This document shows positions 12,101-23,591 of a stretch of 64,000 nt of DNA, piece by piece. The notes below the pieces were generated by a model, which ran no database searches, had not been told where the DNA came from, and was given only the letters and a program-made list of their open reading frames with translations. The stretch lies in contig NC_083339.1 in assembly GCF_019175385.1 (NCBI RefSeq), positions 111,647,601 through 111,711,600 on the forward strand, written 5' to 3'. Position 1 is the first letter of the stretch. The number at the start of each line of letters is the position of its first letter. The position numbers and the translations under genes were made by a program. This DNA comes from Lycium barbarum (lineage: Eukaryota; Streptophyta; Magnoliopsida; Solanales; Solanaceae).

Positions 12101-13545
12101 TCTTTGCTCTACTTTTAATAAGCATTGTATTTCTGAGTGATTTACTGTGTACACAAAAAAGAGAGGAGAGAAAAATTGTAGTTGGAGAGGCGTCGTATCA
12201 AAAAAATTACTAGAGTTTGAATGTAGACGTAGGAGCTCCACTTTAACATCATTGCACGAAGAACACTTGCCAAGAGCTACAGAGAAAACCCTTGCAACCC
12301 AAACTAAGTCAATTACTTTCTGCAGTTTACTTCCAGTATTGTTTATCTCAGTCACAGTTGACTACTGAACCTAATAGTCGACTAGAAAAATTACAATTCA
12401 CTCCCCTCTTGCACTTTCAGGAATGGTTTATGCTATTAAGATATGATGCAACAAAAAGATAACAGTACTATTCTTGAGAAAGGTGATCAGTTCACATAGT
12501 CGGGAAAGAAGCAGAGCCGAGCAAGTAACATTATTTCTTAGCTTTTTCCCGGTGAATTTTTATACAATATTGGGATTTCAAGCAAACAAGAGAAGATTCA
12601 TGTTTTATATTCTCGAATAATCGAAAGGGAAAAAAGTGTGAGGAGAACCTGCCCAGACTGGCAATCCCACACTCGTACTGTCTTGTCCGTACTCCCGGAA
12701 TAAAGCTTATCTGAGCCCGATGGCAAAGCAATCCCTGTAACAACCTGTTTCAATAACCAATTTAATTAAGGGATTTTTACCCAAATAAATTCACAACCCA
12801 ACATAATATATTACACCAAAATATCCATATTTTCAGTTTACATTCGCATAACCAACTCTTTTTTTTTTTTCGTTTCCCACAACAGTGCTTATATACACGG
12901 TATACAACATTATACACTTAATGTAAACAATGTGTCCACCTTATATAAAGTGTATAACTAATCCCTGCATTAGTAATAGACCCAATTCAATACTAATCTT
13001 ATACACCCTACCAAACGACCCCTAACAGTGTTCCAACCAATACCGAAAGAAGAGAGAGTGAGTCCTCGTATAATCACCTTTTTGTGGCCTTCAAGTTGGC
13101 TCAACAATGTGAAGCAATCCCCAGTAGTCCATGAATGCAAATACCTACATGTATTTCCATATGTGCAATTCCCTTTAACCCAGTAATTACAAACTTTCTC
13201 TGTTTTCCTGACAACTGCTGCACCTCCACTTCTCCCCCATGTATTATTAAAATTCGGATTCCTTCGCATCCCACCTCTATTATTATTATTATTATCATCC
13301 TCGTAAAACCCATGAGGCCGCTTCGACGACGACGACATCCCATTATTGCCTTGTTGCTGATGATGTGGCGGTGGCGGTCCCTGTGATTCTCTATGTAAGA
13401 AAGGACATGGAAATCTGTTACATCTTCCAGCCCTCCAATGAATACATACTTTTGGCTGTCTGTTATTATTACTGTTGTTGTCCCCCTGTTGTGATGGAGG
13501 AGGACCTAACCGCTGGAACACGCGTTTGCTTCCATCCATTTCCAT
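3152..13545 (-). CDS. Zinc finger CCCH and WD40 repeat protein (ZFWD type), 9 exons
   Basis: Exons in transcript order: 13545-13078, 12744-12649, 11413-11324, 11143-11042, 10928-10785, 10623-10504, 10419-10360, 3488-3391, 3296-3152. All introns are GT-AG and the joined frame gives 440 aa, close to plant ZFWD proteins (about 430 aa). Exon 1 encodes two CCCH fingers, C-X7-C-X4-C-X3-H in CIHWRAGRCNRFPCPFLH and C-X7-C-X5-C-X3-H in CNYWVKGNCTYGNTCRYLH, separated by an Asn/Gly/Gln-rich linker. The rest encodes WD40 repeats with typical strands such as LYSGSTDKTVRVWD, LYSGSMDNSIR, LLSCSLDKTIKVW and GQVRVWKW. In this plant family CCCH fingers are thought to bind nucleic acid and the WD propeller to bind partners; the exact role is not known. 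The first ATG in frame (MEMDGSK) was chosen. Intron 7 (3489-10359) is 6,871 bp and packed with LINE sequence. Confidence 0.93.
4130..5530 (-). mobile_element. Decayed L1-type LINE fragment (endonuclease and C-terminal pieces)
   Basis: Read on the minus strand, 5530-5250 gives broken endonuclease-like coding sequence (GGDF, then FRRVLDFSLNGPPFRGGQF). 4332-4132 gives the C-terminal zinc-knuckle region typical of plant LINE ORF2 (LHCKSMWRSW, then WTVWHEKYHRAFEE). Stops and frameshifts are frequent and the reverse-transcriptase core between the two is missing or unrecognisable. It lies in intron 7 of the ZFWD gene, in the same orientation as the gene. No clear poly-A tail or target duplication was seen. 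Confidence 0.6.
4370..4452. repeat. Duplicated poly-C minisatellite
   Basis: Two copies of 'atatgttccactcaaacacca' are each followed by a long C run (14-17 bases) and 'gcgccaaa'. The second ends in an A run. Inside ZFWD intron 7; non-coding. Confidence 0.85.
5612..6141 (-). mobile_element. 5'-truncated LINE insertion with target-site duplication
   Basis: The minus strand encodes the C-terminal LINE ORF2 tail (NKHLFLHCEFTAHLWEIFLK, then VWRERNGRCFEDRSNSI) followed by the 3' UTR and a poly-A tail (T run at 5612-5626 on the plus strand). The 13-bp sequence TTAGATCTAGTGT flanks it at 5599-5611 and 6142-6154, a clean target-site duplication. A segment of about 40 bases ('atgcaggctggtattatc...ctgactttt') occurs twice inside, at about 5876-5915 and 6091-6131, and disrupts the frame. 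It sits in ZFWD intron 7. Confidence 0.85.
6701..7169. repeat. Tandem duplication (unit about 257 bp) in ZFWD intron 7
   Basis: Unit 1 covers about 6701-6957. Unit 2 begins about 6958, runs to 7169, is interrupted there by a LINE, and resumes at 9921-10010. Shared blocks include 'aaatataactttgtatttt', 'catcatccgaga', 'ccatttatttggg' and 'atatcagttttcttttta'. Divergence is modest, so the duplication predates the LINE but is not ancient. Confidence 0.8.
7170..9920 (+). mobile_element. L1-type LINE, 5'-truncated, inactive (reverse transcriptase and zinc knuckle)
   Basis: This element is antisense to the host ZFWD gene. Readable ORF2 stretches lie at 7180-7554, 7578-7937, 7946-8371 and 9102-9812. 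They include the reverse-transcriptase blocks APDKAPRPDGYTMAFFQ, PISLIGSIYKIIAKVLAGRL, FDVEKAFDQLNW and RGLRQGDPLSPFLF. The C-terminal zf-RVT region is KIKLPPKISCFSWTALHEA, then CYMCMKEAETHNHLFLQC and WSIWNERNRRCFDG. The endonuclease domain is absent, as expected for 5' truncation. Frameshifts and stops break the frame, one of them at the YADD catalytic box near 8310-8335. It ends in an A-rich tail (9903-9919). ATATCAGT at 7162-7169 and 9921-9928 is the target duplication. Confidence 0.9.
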
Positions 13546-13563
13546 TAACCTTCTACACTGCAA

Positions 13564-14079
13564 TACTCTCTGTGTGATGGTTGAATTTGGGAGTTTCTTC
13601 TTCTCAGTGGATCTTTGGCAGATAAACCCTAATTTTGGGTTTGATCATGACAAGCAGGGAATGAAATGATGATGATTGGATATTGAGATATGAGAGGAGA
13701 TTGAAATTGATTGCTAGGGTTTTGGTGAATTGGGAAACCCTAATTTTTGGGGGTTGAAGAAAGTGAATTTGGAGGAGGTGGGGAAGAAGGATCCCCAACA
13801 TTTGTATTAGTATACTAATTGCTTCTTCTTTTTTTTTCTAATTATTTGTGTAAAACTATGAGTTTTAAAAAAGTAAAATATAATAATAAAACTTATTCTT
13901 CCTTTTTATTTCAAATTGATATTTCATCATATTATTGGTTAATTATCTTCCTCTCTGAGCAAAGAAAATCTATTGGTAATTTTATTATTTTTTGGGAGTT
14001 TAAGTCTGAGTTTTCCTAAACTTTCTTTGTTAGCAATAAACTGTGAATATTACCGTAACAAATAAAAAAGTTTATTACA
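13564..14079. other. Upstream region of the ZFWD gene
   Basis: This contains the presumed 5' UTR and promoter of the minus-strand ZFWD gene, AT-rich beyond about 13800. No second gene is seen. Confidence 0.5.
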
Positions 14080-15065
14080 AACTAAGAGCATCTAGAGTTC
14101 TAAGCCAACTTCTAGGAAGGGTGCCCAAAAGAACTGAACCACGAGAAGAAAAAGCAGCCAAAACCAGCAAAATGACTCTTAATTACAAAGTCTATATATT
14201 AAAACTTGACAGTTCTTGGCTTTCCTAGAACATGAGAACATGATTGTCCTCTCTAAGTTTTTTATGTATCTGTGCAAAAATGAACTTTGTTTTACACTCA
14301 ATTGCCTAAACAACCTTCAATTCCTAGCTTACCGGGTAAAGTAAATGATAGCTTCGCCAATAGCAGCTCTACTTCTTTCCTGAAATGTTTATAATGTTTG
14401 CCTTTGATCCAATGCAAACTCAACCTAGCATTTTTTGGGGAAGAAAAATACCAATCCAATTGATCTGGGCATCTCGAACAGTATTAATCTAAACACAATC
14501 AGCAAATTGATGTTGGTGAGTCTCTCGAACATTCATGTCACACAAACAACATGCATTGCCCCATCAACAAGTATATGTAATCTCTGTAATTTCTCCTTAG
14601 TTAACAACTTATCCTGATAAGCTAGCCACATGACCAATCTCTGTCTAAGTAGCATCACAGCACTCCAAAGTAGCTCTGCTTCCTCAGTCCGATCATTGTT
14701 CCAAGCATAGCAATATAACTATTGGACACTGTAAGTGCCATTAGTAGTTAACTGGTGATTGCCTCTGCTGTACCAAATATTTGATCCTCTCATTTAGTGC
14801 ATTCAGTTTCTTTCAGTATCAGCTACAACGTTAAGGTGAATGATGCTCCCAATTAATCCTACAAGACTTCATATAAATCTCATGAACTATTTAACTCATA
14901 AAACATCTTTTTTAGTAGCTAGTTGCCACAGCAACTTAACAATAGATGGCATGTTCCATTGTCTATGCCCCTTTATGTTTAGACCACCACACTTCTTTGG
15001 ATACTAACCTTATCCCAGGCAACAAGTGATAATTTTCTATAGCCCTATAGTTCTCCCAGAGATAC

Positions 15066-17945
15066 TGTCACAATCCAGCCCCGTAGGCCGTGACTGGTGT
15101 CCTAATTGGACACCCAAACCCATTCGCTCACCAAATCGGCATATCAAAGACTTATTCAAATTTAGCATACGTTATTTTGAACAGATACTGGAAACAGACG
15201 TCATCTTAAGCGGTCACCTGTAACAGAAATATCATACAAAAGCCGGCAGGCTGGCGGAATACACATCGCCCGGATATACATACATATACAAACATATGGG
15301 CCGTTTTGGCCATAATACCAAACAGGACCGCTTAAGGCACAAGTCACAGACATAATCGAACAAACATGACCCATGACCCACATATATGTCTACAGGCCTC
15401 TACAAACCATAACAGAAACATATGACGGGACAGGGCCCCGCCGTACCCCAAATAATCATATATACAGAAACATGTACAACAAAGGATATGTACCAAAAAT
15501 ATGAGCTCCAGATCAAAGGAGTACTCCAAATAGCAGAATAAGTGTCCTACACTGGCGGGTCTCCAGAACGAACGTCTGTACCTGCGGGCATGAAACGCAG
15601 CCCCCCGAAGAAAAGGGGGTCAGTACGAAATATGTACTGAGTATGTAAAACATGAAATGCAGTAATCCAAATCAGAACTGAAGTGAGAAGTACGGAAAAT
15701 GGATACATAATTAGTATATCAAAACCTGTGCTGAAAACATAAATAATGCAAATAAAAATCATGCATAGGGCTGAGGAACGTGGTCGCCACTTCGACGCTG
15801 GCGCCACAACACATCATACTCCAGAAGGTTTCAAATCTCCGTACAATCCCCGAACATATCGTATCATCAGAACATATCACAACATCAGAACACATCATAT
15901 GCCATATCACATCATAACGCCGTATATAAGCGGTACCCGGCCCTATGGCGAGGTCTCGGGGAACCGTAACACATCATACTGCTGAATATAACATAGTGCG
16001 CACGATCACAAAACCAGCCCGGGACCCGGCGAACGATGTAATAGTAGTATGCACGAGCGGAGTAGTGCGAAAACCATATGCATATAAGTAAATAAATTCC
16101 AAGACTCGATGAATAATTATATATACCGATATCAGAAAGCTCAGAAACAAGTATCGAGTCAATCGGAATTAGTATACGAAAGTTACGAGCTTTTGAAGTA
16201 CAAAACCTTTTAAAAACATTTCATAAGCCATATTTAGAAATTCAAGTATCATTCATTTTAAGAAACTTTCGAATGACATTATGGATCAAATCAAATGGAG
16301 GCTTTAAGACCATATTTACGTATCAAAGTATTCATCAAAAGACTTTAGTCATCTCGATTTTCTTTCGAACAACATTCGGAAACATAACAACTAGAATCTT
16401 CGAATATCATAAATACGTATCAAGCCATACGGAATAGCTTACGGAAGTCAAAGATATTAGCCATCCTAGCGGCTCTAAGAATAGAATTTTCTTTAGAAGC
16501 ATACATATACGTTATTTGTTCATTTCATAAGGTCATGCCAAAAGAAGGAAAGGTAGGCTTTACATACCTCGGTTACTCGCTAACAAATCCCGACTCAAGT
16601 CTCGGGCTCTCCAATATCTACAATAACGTTATCAATTACCAAACATTAGCTACAAGTACTTAGAAATTCAATTCTAACTAGTACTTGTCTACAGAAATTT
16701 CGGCAGCATCTCCCCTGTAAATTCAACATCCCCGAGAATTTAACTCGGCCAAATTTATCAACAACCACACCAACAATCATACTAATAACATCAACAATCA
16801 ATTTACAACGCATTTCTAACATTAATAACCTTCTTCTCTACATAGCTTATCATATTCAATTCAACTACGTACATTCAAGTCAATATCAACGCTCACATAT
16901 TCATTACTAAGCCAAGATCATTCAAATACAATTCAAGAGCATTTCAAACAATCTATACAATATTTAAGCAATTCCACCAACACATCATGCTCCACCCGAA
17001 ACTTCCAATTCCAACAAGGACGATAACAACACATTTTTATCTTTCAAATTCATGAACCACACTTAGCAATTCATACGTTAGCAATGTTATTCCCGCAAAT
17101 ACAAGAACTACATTAATGACCATGGTGGCTTCCAAAACAGCCCACAATCATCACAACATCAACTTGAATCATCAAATTCTCATTTTCATCATAGAATACA
17201 TATCAACAACAACCAAATTACTACATAAAAATTAGTTCATCTTCCCTACACTACACACACATACACGGCCACATACACTCACACATACCCACACGGCCCA
17301 CAGACAATACACAACATTTCCATGATTTTCATTCAACTCTACTCACTACAACATATGTATAAGCCTCCCATAACATAAAAATGATAGAATTCTTACCTTT
17401 TCTAAAATTTTCACTTGCCACTAAAGTGGTTTTCTCGCTTAAATAATTATACCACGTTGAAAAGGATCTTGAACTTAGTAAGAATTCAAGAAGAAAGGAA
17501 TTTTTGGATCAGAGTTGGAAGGCTTCCATTTTTTTTTCCTTTTTTTTCTCTTTGTTCGGCCGAATGGCCCTTTTGTTTGTGCTCTCACTCTTTTCTTGAA
17601 AGTTCTTGAAGAATAGTGGATAATAATGGCCCTTTTGCTATTTATTAGTCTTGGATTAAATTTGCTCCATGGGCCTTGGCCCATGCTCCATATAGCCGGC
17701 CCCCTTTGCCCCCCCCCCCCCCCCCCCCCCTTTTTTTTTTCCAAGCCCAATTTCTTATGGTTAATATTTGTAATTCATGAAATTAATTTCCAAAATTCCA
17801 ATTTTGCCCTTAGCCTTCCTCCATATTTTCGCGTCAATATTTTCATGAACAACATATATATTAAATAAGATCAAAATATTGCCCTATCTCTCACTAGTCC
17901 CAATTATTTCAAATTTTCCGAATATGCAAAATACGGGATATAACA
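15066..17945. mobile_element. Solo LTR (2,880 bp), probably Ty3/Gypsy
   Basis: The element starts TGTCACAATCC, ends GGATATAACA (TG...CA termini) and is flanked by the perfect 5-bp duplication GATAC at 15061-15065 and 17946-17950. No gag, protease, polymerase or primer-binding site is visible inside, so it reads as a single LTR left by recombination. A TATATAAG box at 15923-15930 may be its promoter on the plus strand. A C run followed by a T run lies at 17709-17740. The TGTCAC-type start is common in long-LTR Ty3/Gypsy (Del/Tekay-like) elements of Solanaceae; that assignment is inference. It is inserted into the minus-strand LINE. Confidence 0.85.
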
Positions 17946-18660
17946 GATACTTCCTGCATTTTTGTGTTTATGTCTGTAATCACACTTACAGGTAAAATAA
18001 ACACAGGGTCTCAAATGTTGTAAATAGAGACAAGTGCAACATTAATAACTTGTAATCTACCAACATAAGAGAGTTATCTATAGTAGCCACTAGCCAGTAT
18101 TTATTCTTTAATTTCTATAATTTTATCCATTAATTGATGATATTCCACCTTACTCCACTTCTTGGAAGATAAACACAACCCTAGATATCTAGTAGGCATG
18201 GAGCCTAAAGAAAAACTTATACTGCTCAATATTCTCTATTGAGTTGCCACATTGATACCTACCAAGAAAATACTTGATTTGTCCAGATTAGCCACAAGCC
18301 CAGAAACTTTATTAAAGTGAGTCCATATTCTGTTGATAGAAGACACATTGTCTTCACAAAATAGCATCAAGTCATTAGCAAAAATTAGGTGTGTGACCCT
18401 AACATATTTGCACATTGGATGAAACTGGAAATCCGATAGATCAGATTTTCCTTGAGGACTCTAGCCACGTACTTTATTCCCTTGTCTTCCTCTCAAAATA
18501 ATCATGCCCCTCTCCATTCACTTTGACAATAAACTTAATTGAAATAACACATCACATCATTAACTTAACAAAAGGACCACGAAACCCATAGCCTTTCAGA
18601 GCCTCTTCCAGAAACTCCTAACTAAGCATGTCATATACCTTCTTTATTAATTTTCATCAA

Positions 18661-18788
18661 ATATTTAGAACTTTTCTTCCTATTATAGTGTCTCAAAAGG
18701 TCATGACAGATCAAAACATTGCGCATATTTAGAACTTTTCTTCCTATTATAGTGTCTCAAGAGGTCATGACAGATCAAAACATTGCGC
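18661..18788. repeat. 64-bp tandem duplication inside the LINE reverse transcriptase
   Basis: 18661-18724 is repeated immediately at 18725-18788, from 'atatttagaac' to 'acattgcgc', with a single mismatch. It duplicates part of the RNVLICHDLL-coding segment and shifts the frame. Confidence 0.9.
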
Positions 18789-19139
18789 ATTAAAGACCTC
18801 CCTTCAACAAAAGCTGCTTGATTTTCAGCAACTTTTACAAAAATTACCTTCCTTAATCTCTAACAAATGACTTTAAATATACATATGTATATGACATTAC
18901 AACATAGATGGGCCTACATTGACTAGCATAATGGGAGCCTCTACATTTGAAATTAGAGCAATGATAGTTGAATTGATCTAATTTGGCAGTTAGCCATTTT
19001 CAAACCTTAATGGACAATTTTTATAATCACACAGATATTATGACATATTTAAAATAATAAATTTCAAAAAAATTATAACTACTCAATTGCTATAATGTAT
19101 TTAAAATAACAAATTTTAAAAATCTTCATTTTCTTTAAA

Positions 19140-20258
19140 AACTCAACCTACAATATTTATGTCCACCTAAAATTGACCTCATCAGAGCTGATGGATGACG
19201 TCACGTTTAAAGTAGTAGAAAGAGGTGGTATCTGCATTATTATGTACACATACACAACTCAGAAAGGTTAGGGCGAATAGGTATCAAAAACAATGATAAT
19301 TAAATCCAATCCCACCTTTAAAATTCAAAAAGCAAAGGAACCCAACCAAAGAAAACTAAAAATATATAATCGTAGTAGTAAAAAAAACAACACAGCACAA
19401 CGCAAAGACTCTCAAATATACAATTTTTATTATTATTGTGTGTTGGGGTTGGGTTTAAGCTTGAAGGCGACCACTCCACAGGTGGTCTCTCCTGTGGTTT
19501 GTGGACAAACAAATTCCATACCCACTTTTTGGTTTGTCATTTTGGCTTACCCCTTTTCTTCATATATGTTTCTTTTATCTCTGATTTGTATAAAGTTGTA
19601 GTCTTTTTATGTGTTTCTTGAAACATATGGATCTGGCTGTTTTTCTTTTTTTTCCAGGTCAGTTTGAATTAGCCATCTTTCTTTCTGTGTGTTTGCTGAA
19701 TTGTTTTTCTTGGTGAACTGTAGTGTGATTTTATTGGCTAGTTTGGTTTAGTTGTGAAAATGTGTAGAGTACATTTTTTTGTATTTTTATGTTGTTGTTT
19801 TTGTTCTTTTAAGTTTGTGACAGTTGTAGGATCTGTCCAAAGATATGATTAGCTGAATTTTGTTTGCTACTGTGGTTTTTTTCTGAAAGTTGTTGTTTTA
19901 TAAAGAGTAAGAACTACTATTTGTAGTGTGTGAATTTGGAATTGAATTTGTGGTGTTTGACTTTTCAGATCCAGCTGATCTACAAGGATGGAAAGAGTTT
20001 GCAGCTTTGAGTTTGATTTTCTACTGTGATTAGTTGAATGCCTTATGTTGGAAGCTTCTTTTACTTTTAGTATGTTGACCAAATTGATATGGTCTATTCT
20101 TATGTGAACCAAAATCAATTACTTTGACTTGGAAAAATTTGCTTTTCCACTGTTGGAGAGGCTTATCTTCGACAAGGTAGTCAATATTTTCAAGATTGGA
20201 GGAACGAAAGTTGAGATCTTCATTAGTATCCTCTGGTTATATCGGGTTCATTCCTCGT
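19140..20258 (+). promoter_or_regulatory. Promoter and 5' UTR region of the PEPKR2-like kinase
   Basis: No other gene is present. The stretch before the kinase ATG is pyrimidine- and TTG-rich, typical of a plant leader. A possible leader intron is suggested by the pyrimidine tract and CAG near 19650, but the transcription start cannot be fixed from the sequence. Confidence 0.4.
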
Positions 20259-23039
20259 ATGGCTGTTGCCAAGAGCAGCAACAGCAACACTGAATCATCA
20301 CTTAATTCATGTAGTTGCTATAAAGTTGCAAACTTGAGTGATACCATTTTGGATGCGAGTCATACTGCTAATCTGCATGATCGTTACGTTCTCGGAGAAC
20401 AGCTGGGGTGGGGCCAGTTTGGGATAATTAGGACATGCTCTGACAAGTTCACTGGAGAGGTGTTGGCCTGCAAATCAATTGCTAAAAATAGACTGGTGAC
20501 TCAGGAGGATGTGCGAAGTGTTAAGCTTGAAATTGAAATAATGACCAGGCTTTCTGGCCACCCGAATGTTGTAGATCTCAAGGCGGTTTATGAGGAAGAA
20601 GATTATGTACACCTAGTAATGGAGCTTTGTGCTGGGGGAGAACTTTTCCACCAGCTTGAGAGGCATGGTAGATTTTCCGAGGCTGAGGCTAGGGTTCTCT
20701 TCCGTGACCTAATGGAAGTGGTGATGTACTGTCATCATAAAGGCATTGTACACAGAGATCTTAAGCCGGAGAACATTCTCTTGGCTACAAAGGGTTCTTC
20801 TTCTCCGATAAAATTAGCTGATTTTGGTCTTGCAACCTACATCAAGCCAGGTAATTTCTCTTTTCCTCTGAAAAACCTAATATGCAACAATATTAATACT
20901 TTTCCTTGGAAAAGGTTATGGCCTAGTGGTCAATGAAGTTGGTTGAGAACCATGAGGTCTTAGGTTCAAATCCCAACAGAGAAAAAACACTAGGTGATTT
21001 CTTGTCATCTGTCCTAGCCTTGGTGGACAGAGCTACCTGTTGCTGATGGGGGATGGCAGGTATCCCGTGGAATGAGTCGAGGTGCGATGGGCGTAAGCTG
21101 GTCCGGACACCACGTTTATCCGAAAAAAAAAAAGAGATCATACATATTCTTGAAAAATTTATGCATTATCGCACTTTCTTGTCCAGGTCAAAGTTTGCAA
21201 GGTACTGTTGGCAGCCCATTTTATATAGCTCCAGAGGTCCTGGCAGGAGGTTATAATCAAGCAGCTGATATCTGGAGCGCTGGTGTAATTCTTTACATTC
21301 TTCTTAGTGGAATACCACCATTTTGGGGGAAGACAAAGTCAAAGATCTTTGATGCTGTCAGGGCAGCTGATTTGCGGTTTCCTTCTGATCGCTGGGATAC
21401 AATATCGTCTTCAGCAAAAGAGCTGATTAAAGGAATGCTATGTACAGATCCTTCTCAGAGGCTTACGACTCAGCAAATTCTAGGTAGGTTATCAATGCTA
21501 GATATAATATCAAACTAAAATACTTGTTACCTAGATAGAAGTTAGAACTGATGAATGACGTTTGATGCATCAAGAGAATGCAAATTTATTTGTGTCGGAC
21601 ATCAGTAATTGATTGGAAAGGATAGAAAGATCAAGCACATCTGCTTGTGAATTTAGAATGAACCTAGTAAGAGTAGAAGTGGATTAGAAACTGTGAAAAC
21701 CAGAATATCTAGAATTCATTAGAAATGTTACTGCATCAGATCTGTACATTTCTGAAGGACTTATTATTTTACATTCTTCTCAAAATCATTCTTATTACTG
21801 CATGATATATCATATTTGATACCACACCTTGTGTGTGCTATCAACCCGCCTCTCAAGATGAATATTTGAAATTCCTCAGTCGATGGACTGAATTTTTCTT
21901 TCGTAAGCTGGAATTTAACTTTGGAAGATCCAATTCCTAAACTGATTTTCTCTGATTGAGATAGGTTTTACCTTTTATCTCAGTAGTGAAGTAGTTGAGG
22001 ATGTATCAGTTGGGCAGCTTACTTCTTTGCCTTACCTCAAACTTTATAATCTCACTCTTAACAGATCATGCATGGGTACGGGATAGCTCTCCGCATTTCA
22101 ATGAGCCATGCCTTGAAGTGCATTCAGATGAAGGCTCCTCCTGTTGCTCTTCTCTTATGGCTCGGAATCAGGATATCAGTTTTGGGACAGGCTCTGCTGT
22201 TTTAATTGATGCCCACTCGCCAAAATTCACATGCCAGACATCATTTTCTACGTTACTAACAGAACACTCATCAACTTCCTATGGATCCGCTGTATTCTCT
22301 TTCGGTAGTACCGGTGGACCAAATGGCCATGACTTTGCTTCTCCTGTTCTAACACTGCCGAGTTTTACATTCTTCGGCTCGAGTTTAGTTGTTGATCAAG
22401 GGAGTTATGAAGTTGATTTATCTGTTACAACATCTGATGTAGATTTACTTCATAAAGGTAATTTTACAGTTTCTTGTTTTAATTTCATCTTAAAAGACCA
22501 CTATATCCCAAACTATATGGCCGCCTAGAGTCCGAGCATTTAAAGGGAATTTTTCATTTTTGGCCCATCGGCTGAAATTAATTACGGGCTCTAGCCAAAA
22601 TATACAAAAGCTATACACTGATTCTGTATATTATATGTATATTCATGTATATTTTGTGTACACAATATGTGTATTTATACTTTATATACAAAGCCTATAC
22701 ATTTGCTGGCTATTATTCTTTCAAACGGTCCAAAAATGAAATTATCCCGAGTTTAAAACCTATTTTACTTGTGTCACAGATGCCAGCGTGGAACAGGTGT
22801 TTATGCTGTCAGACTCTCCTGTAGGCTTTGAGCAAGTGGTAAGAGATAAGACAGCAGAAGTTAGAAAGAGTGGATCAAATGGATCCAGAACCCTAGGCAT
22901 CCAGAGCAGGAGGAACCATACAATTGGTCTCGGCGAATTTGAGCAGATTGATATTGTGGTGACTGAATCAGTTATCCGATGGGCATCGTGCACGTGTCTT
23001 CCTACTGCCACATCACTCAGGTCTTCTCTTGTCTGTTGA
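20259..23039 (+). CDS. PEPKR2: Serine/threonine protein kinase, PEPKR2-like, 4 exons
   Basis: Exons 20259-20850, 21187-21483, 22065-22457 and 22780-23039 join in frame to 513 aa; all introns are GT-AG. The kinase domain starts near residue 40 with the glycine loop LGWGQFG, the ATP lysine in LACKSIAKN, and PNVVDLKAVYEEEDYVHLVM. It continues with the catalytic loop HRDLKPEN, DFGLA, the activation-loop end GTVGSPFYIAPEVL and DIWSAGVILY. The family (CDPK/SnRK superfamily, PEP carboxylase kinase-related) lacks EF hands, and none is seen here. The Ser/Thr-rich tail from about residue 300 has no recognised domain, consistent with PEPKR2 (about 470 aa in Arabidopsis). The ATG at 20259 was chosen because an in-frame TAG lies upstream at 20178 and no earlier in-frame ATG exists. 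Substrate unknown. Introns 1 and 3 carry a SINE and a MITE. Confidence 0.9.
20914..21133 (+). mobile_element. tRNA-derived SINE in PEPKR2 intron 1
   Basis: The pol III A box (TGGCCTAGTGG) is at about 20919-20929 and the B box (GGTTCAAATCC) about 40 bases on. Then come a conserved Solanaceae SINE body ('ggtggacagagctacctg', 'gtggaatgagtcgaggtgc', 'tggtccggacaccac') and an A tail at 21123-21133. Related copies are at 24680-24946 (minus) and 41958-42178 (plus). Confidence 0.85.
22545..22748. mobile_element. MITE in PEPKR2 intron 3
   Basis: About 204 bp bounded by 22-bp terminal inverted repeats: GGGAATTTTTCATTTTTGGC... and, at the right end, the complement of GGGATAATTTCATTTTTGG.... The interior is AT-rich with TATA/TGTA repeats. 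Superfamily not assigned; TTTAAA occurs near both ends. Confidence 0.7.
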
Positions 23040-23588
23040 AAGTGTAGATGAACTTGACAGTAGCTTGTGCTGAGAAAAAGAGTCGTTAACCATTATGTTT
23101 CACTTAATGAGGTCATGTAACATGTTAGATTTCATGAGCTTCTGGACTAAACCCTCAAGCTTATTCGCAACTCGCAAGTTTGATTTTGGTAATGTGGTAC
23201 CACAAAATGATGTTTTCTTGAGTTACAAAGCTTTTGTTCATCGTTAATGTGAAGGGTAGTGAGTTAAGTGCTTATGAGGCGTTTAAATGTGTAGAATGTT
23301 TATAATTCTTGATATCCGACGAGTTTGCATGGCGATCTGGCATCTGTGTAGCATCTCATTTGCTGTAGTCCCAATACCCGTATTTGACATACATTTTGAC
23401 TAGTTGCATGGACTTGTTTTCTCAAATCCTGAAGCTTATATAAACAATAATAGCCTTTTATTACTGCAAGGTCTTTAATTAGAGTTTGAGTTTCAAAACT
23501 GCTGCACAGGATGAATGTAAAACATTATCTTTAAGAGTTTTAGGTTGTATATAAATTGATAGTGTAAAAGTTACACCGTCACTGCAAT
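23040..23588 (+). other. 3' flank of the PEPKR2-like gene
   Basis: Probable 3' UTR and downstream sequence; no other gene seen. Confidence 0.5.
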
Positions 23589-23591
23589 TTA

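Larger units (their letters stand above)
14080..18900 (-). mobile_element. Decayed L1-type LINE, interrupted by a solo LTR
   Basis: Minus-strand reading from about 18830 gives reverse-transcriptase blocks: RNVLICHDLLRHYNRKKSSK, MKINKEG, and FANDLMLFCEDNVSSINRIW in place of the usual FADDL catalytic box. SGLVANLDKSS and MPTRYLGLCLSSKKWSKVEY follow. Past the solo LTR (15066-17945), the segment 15060-14080 continues with degraded ORF2, including a CCLC-type zinc-knuckle trace near 14530. Stops are numerous, so it is old and inactive. The limits are approximate and no target duplication was identified. Confidence 0.8.

Noticed and set aside
12970..13077. Continuation of the CCCH protein beyond position 13078 as one open frame
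   Set aside because: The frame stays open, but homology stops at a good GT donor after GHKK and resumes in the WD40 exon at 12744, so this is intron.
13135..13386. Plus-strand Ile/Arg-rich frame opposite ZFWD exon 1
   Set aside because: Antisense of the Asn-rich linker and zinc fingers; no independent support.
15746..16162. Small open frames inside the solo LTR
   Set aside because: Short, on both strands, without domain resemblance; expected by chance in a 2.9-kb element.
20178..20258. Kinase start upstream of 20259
   Set aside because: The upstream in-frame stretch begins with TTG and follows a stop; no ATG is present before 20259.
20914..21133. A true tRNA gene suggested by A and B boxes
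   Set aside because: There is no cloverleaf or anticodon arm, and the body matches a dispersed SINE with an A tail. The same holds for the boxes at 45443-45597 and 47868-48060.
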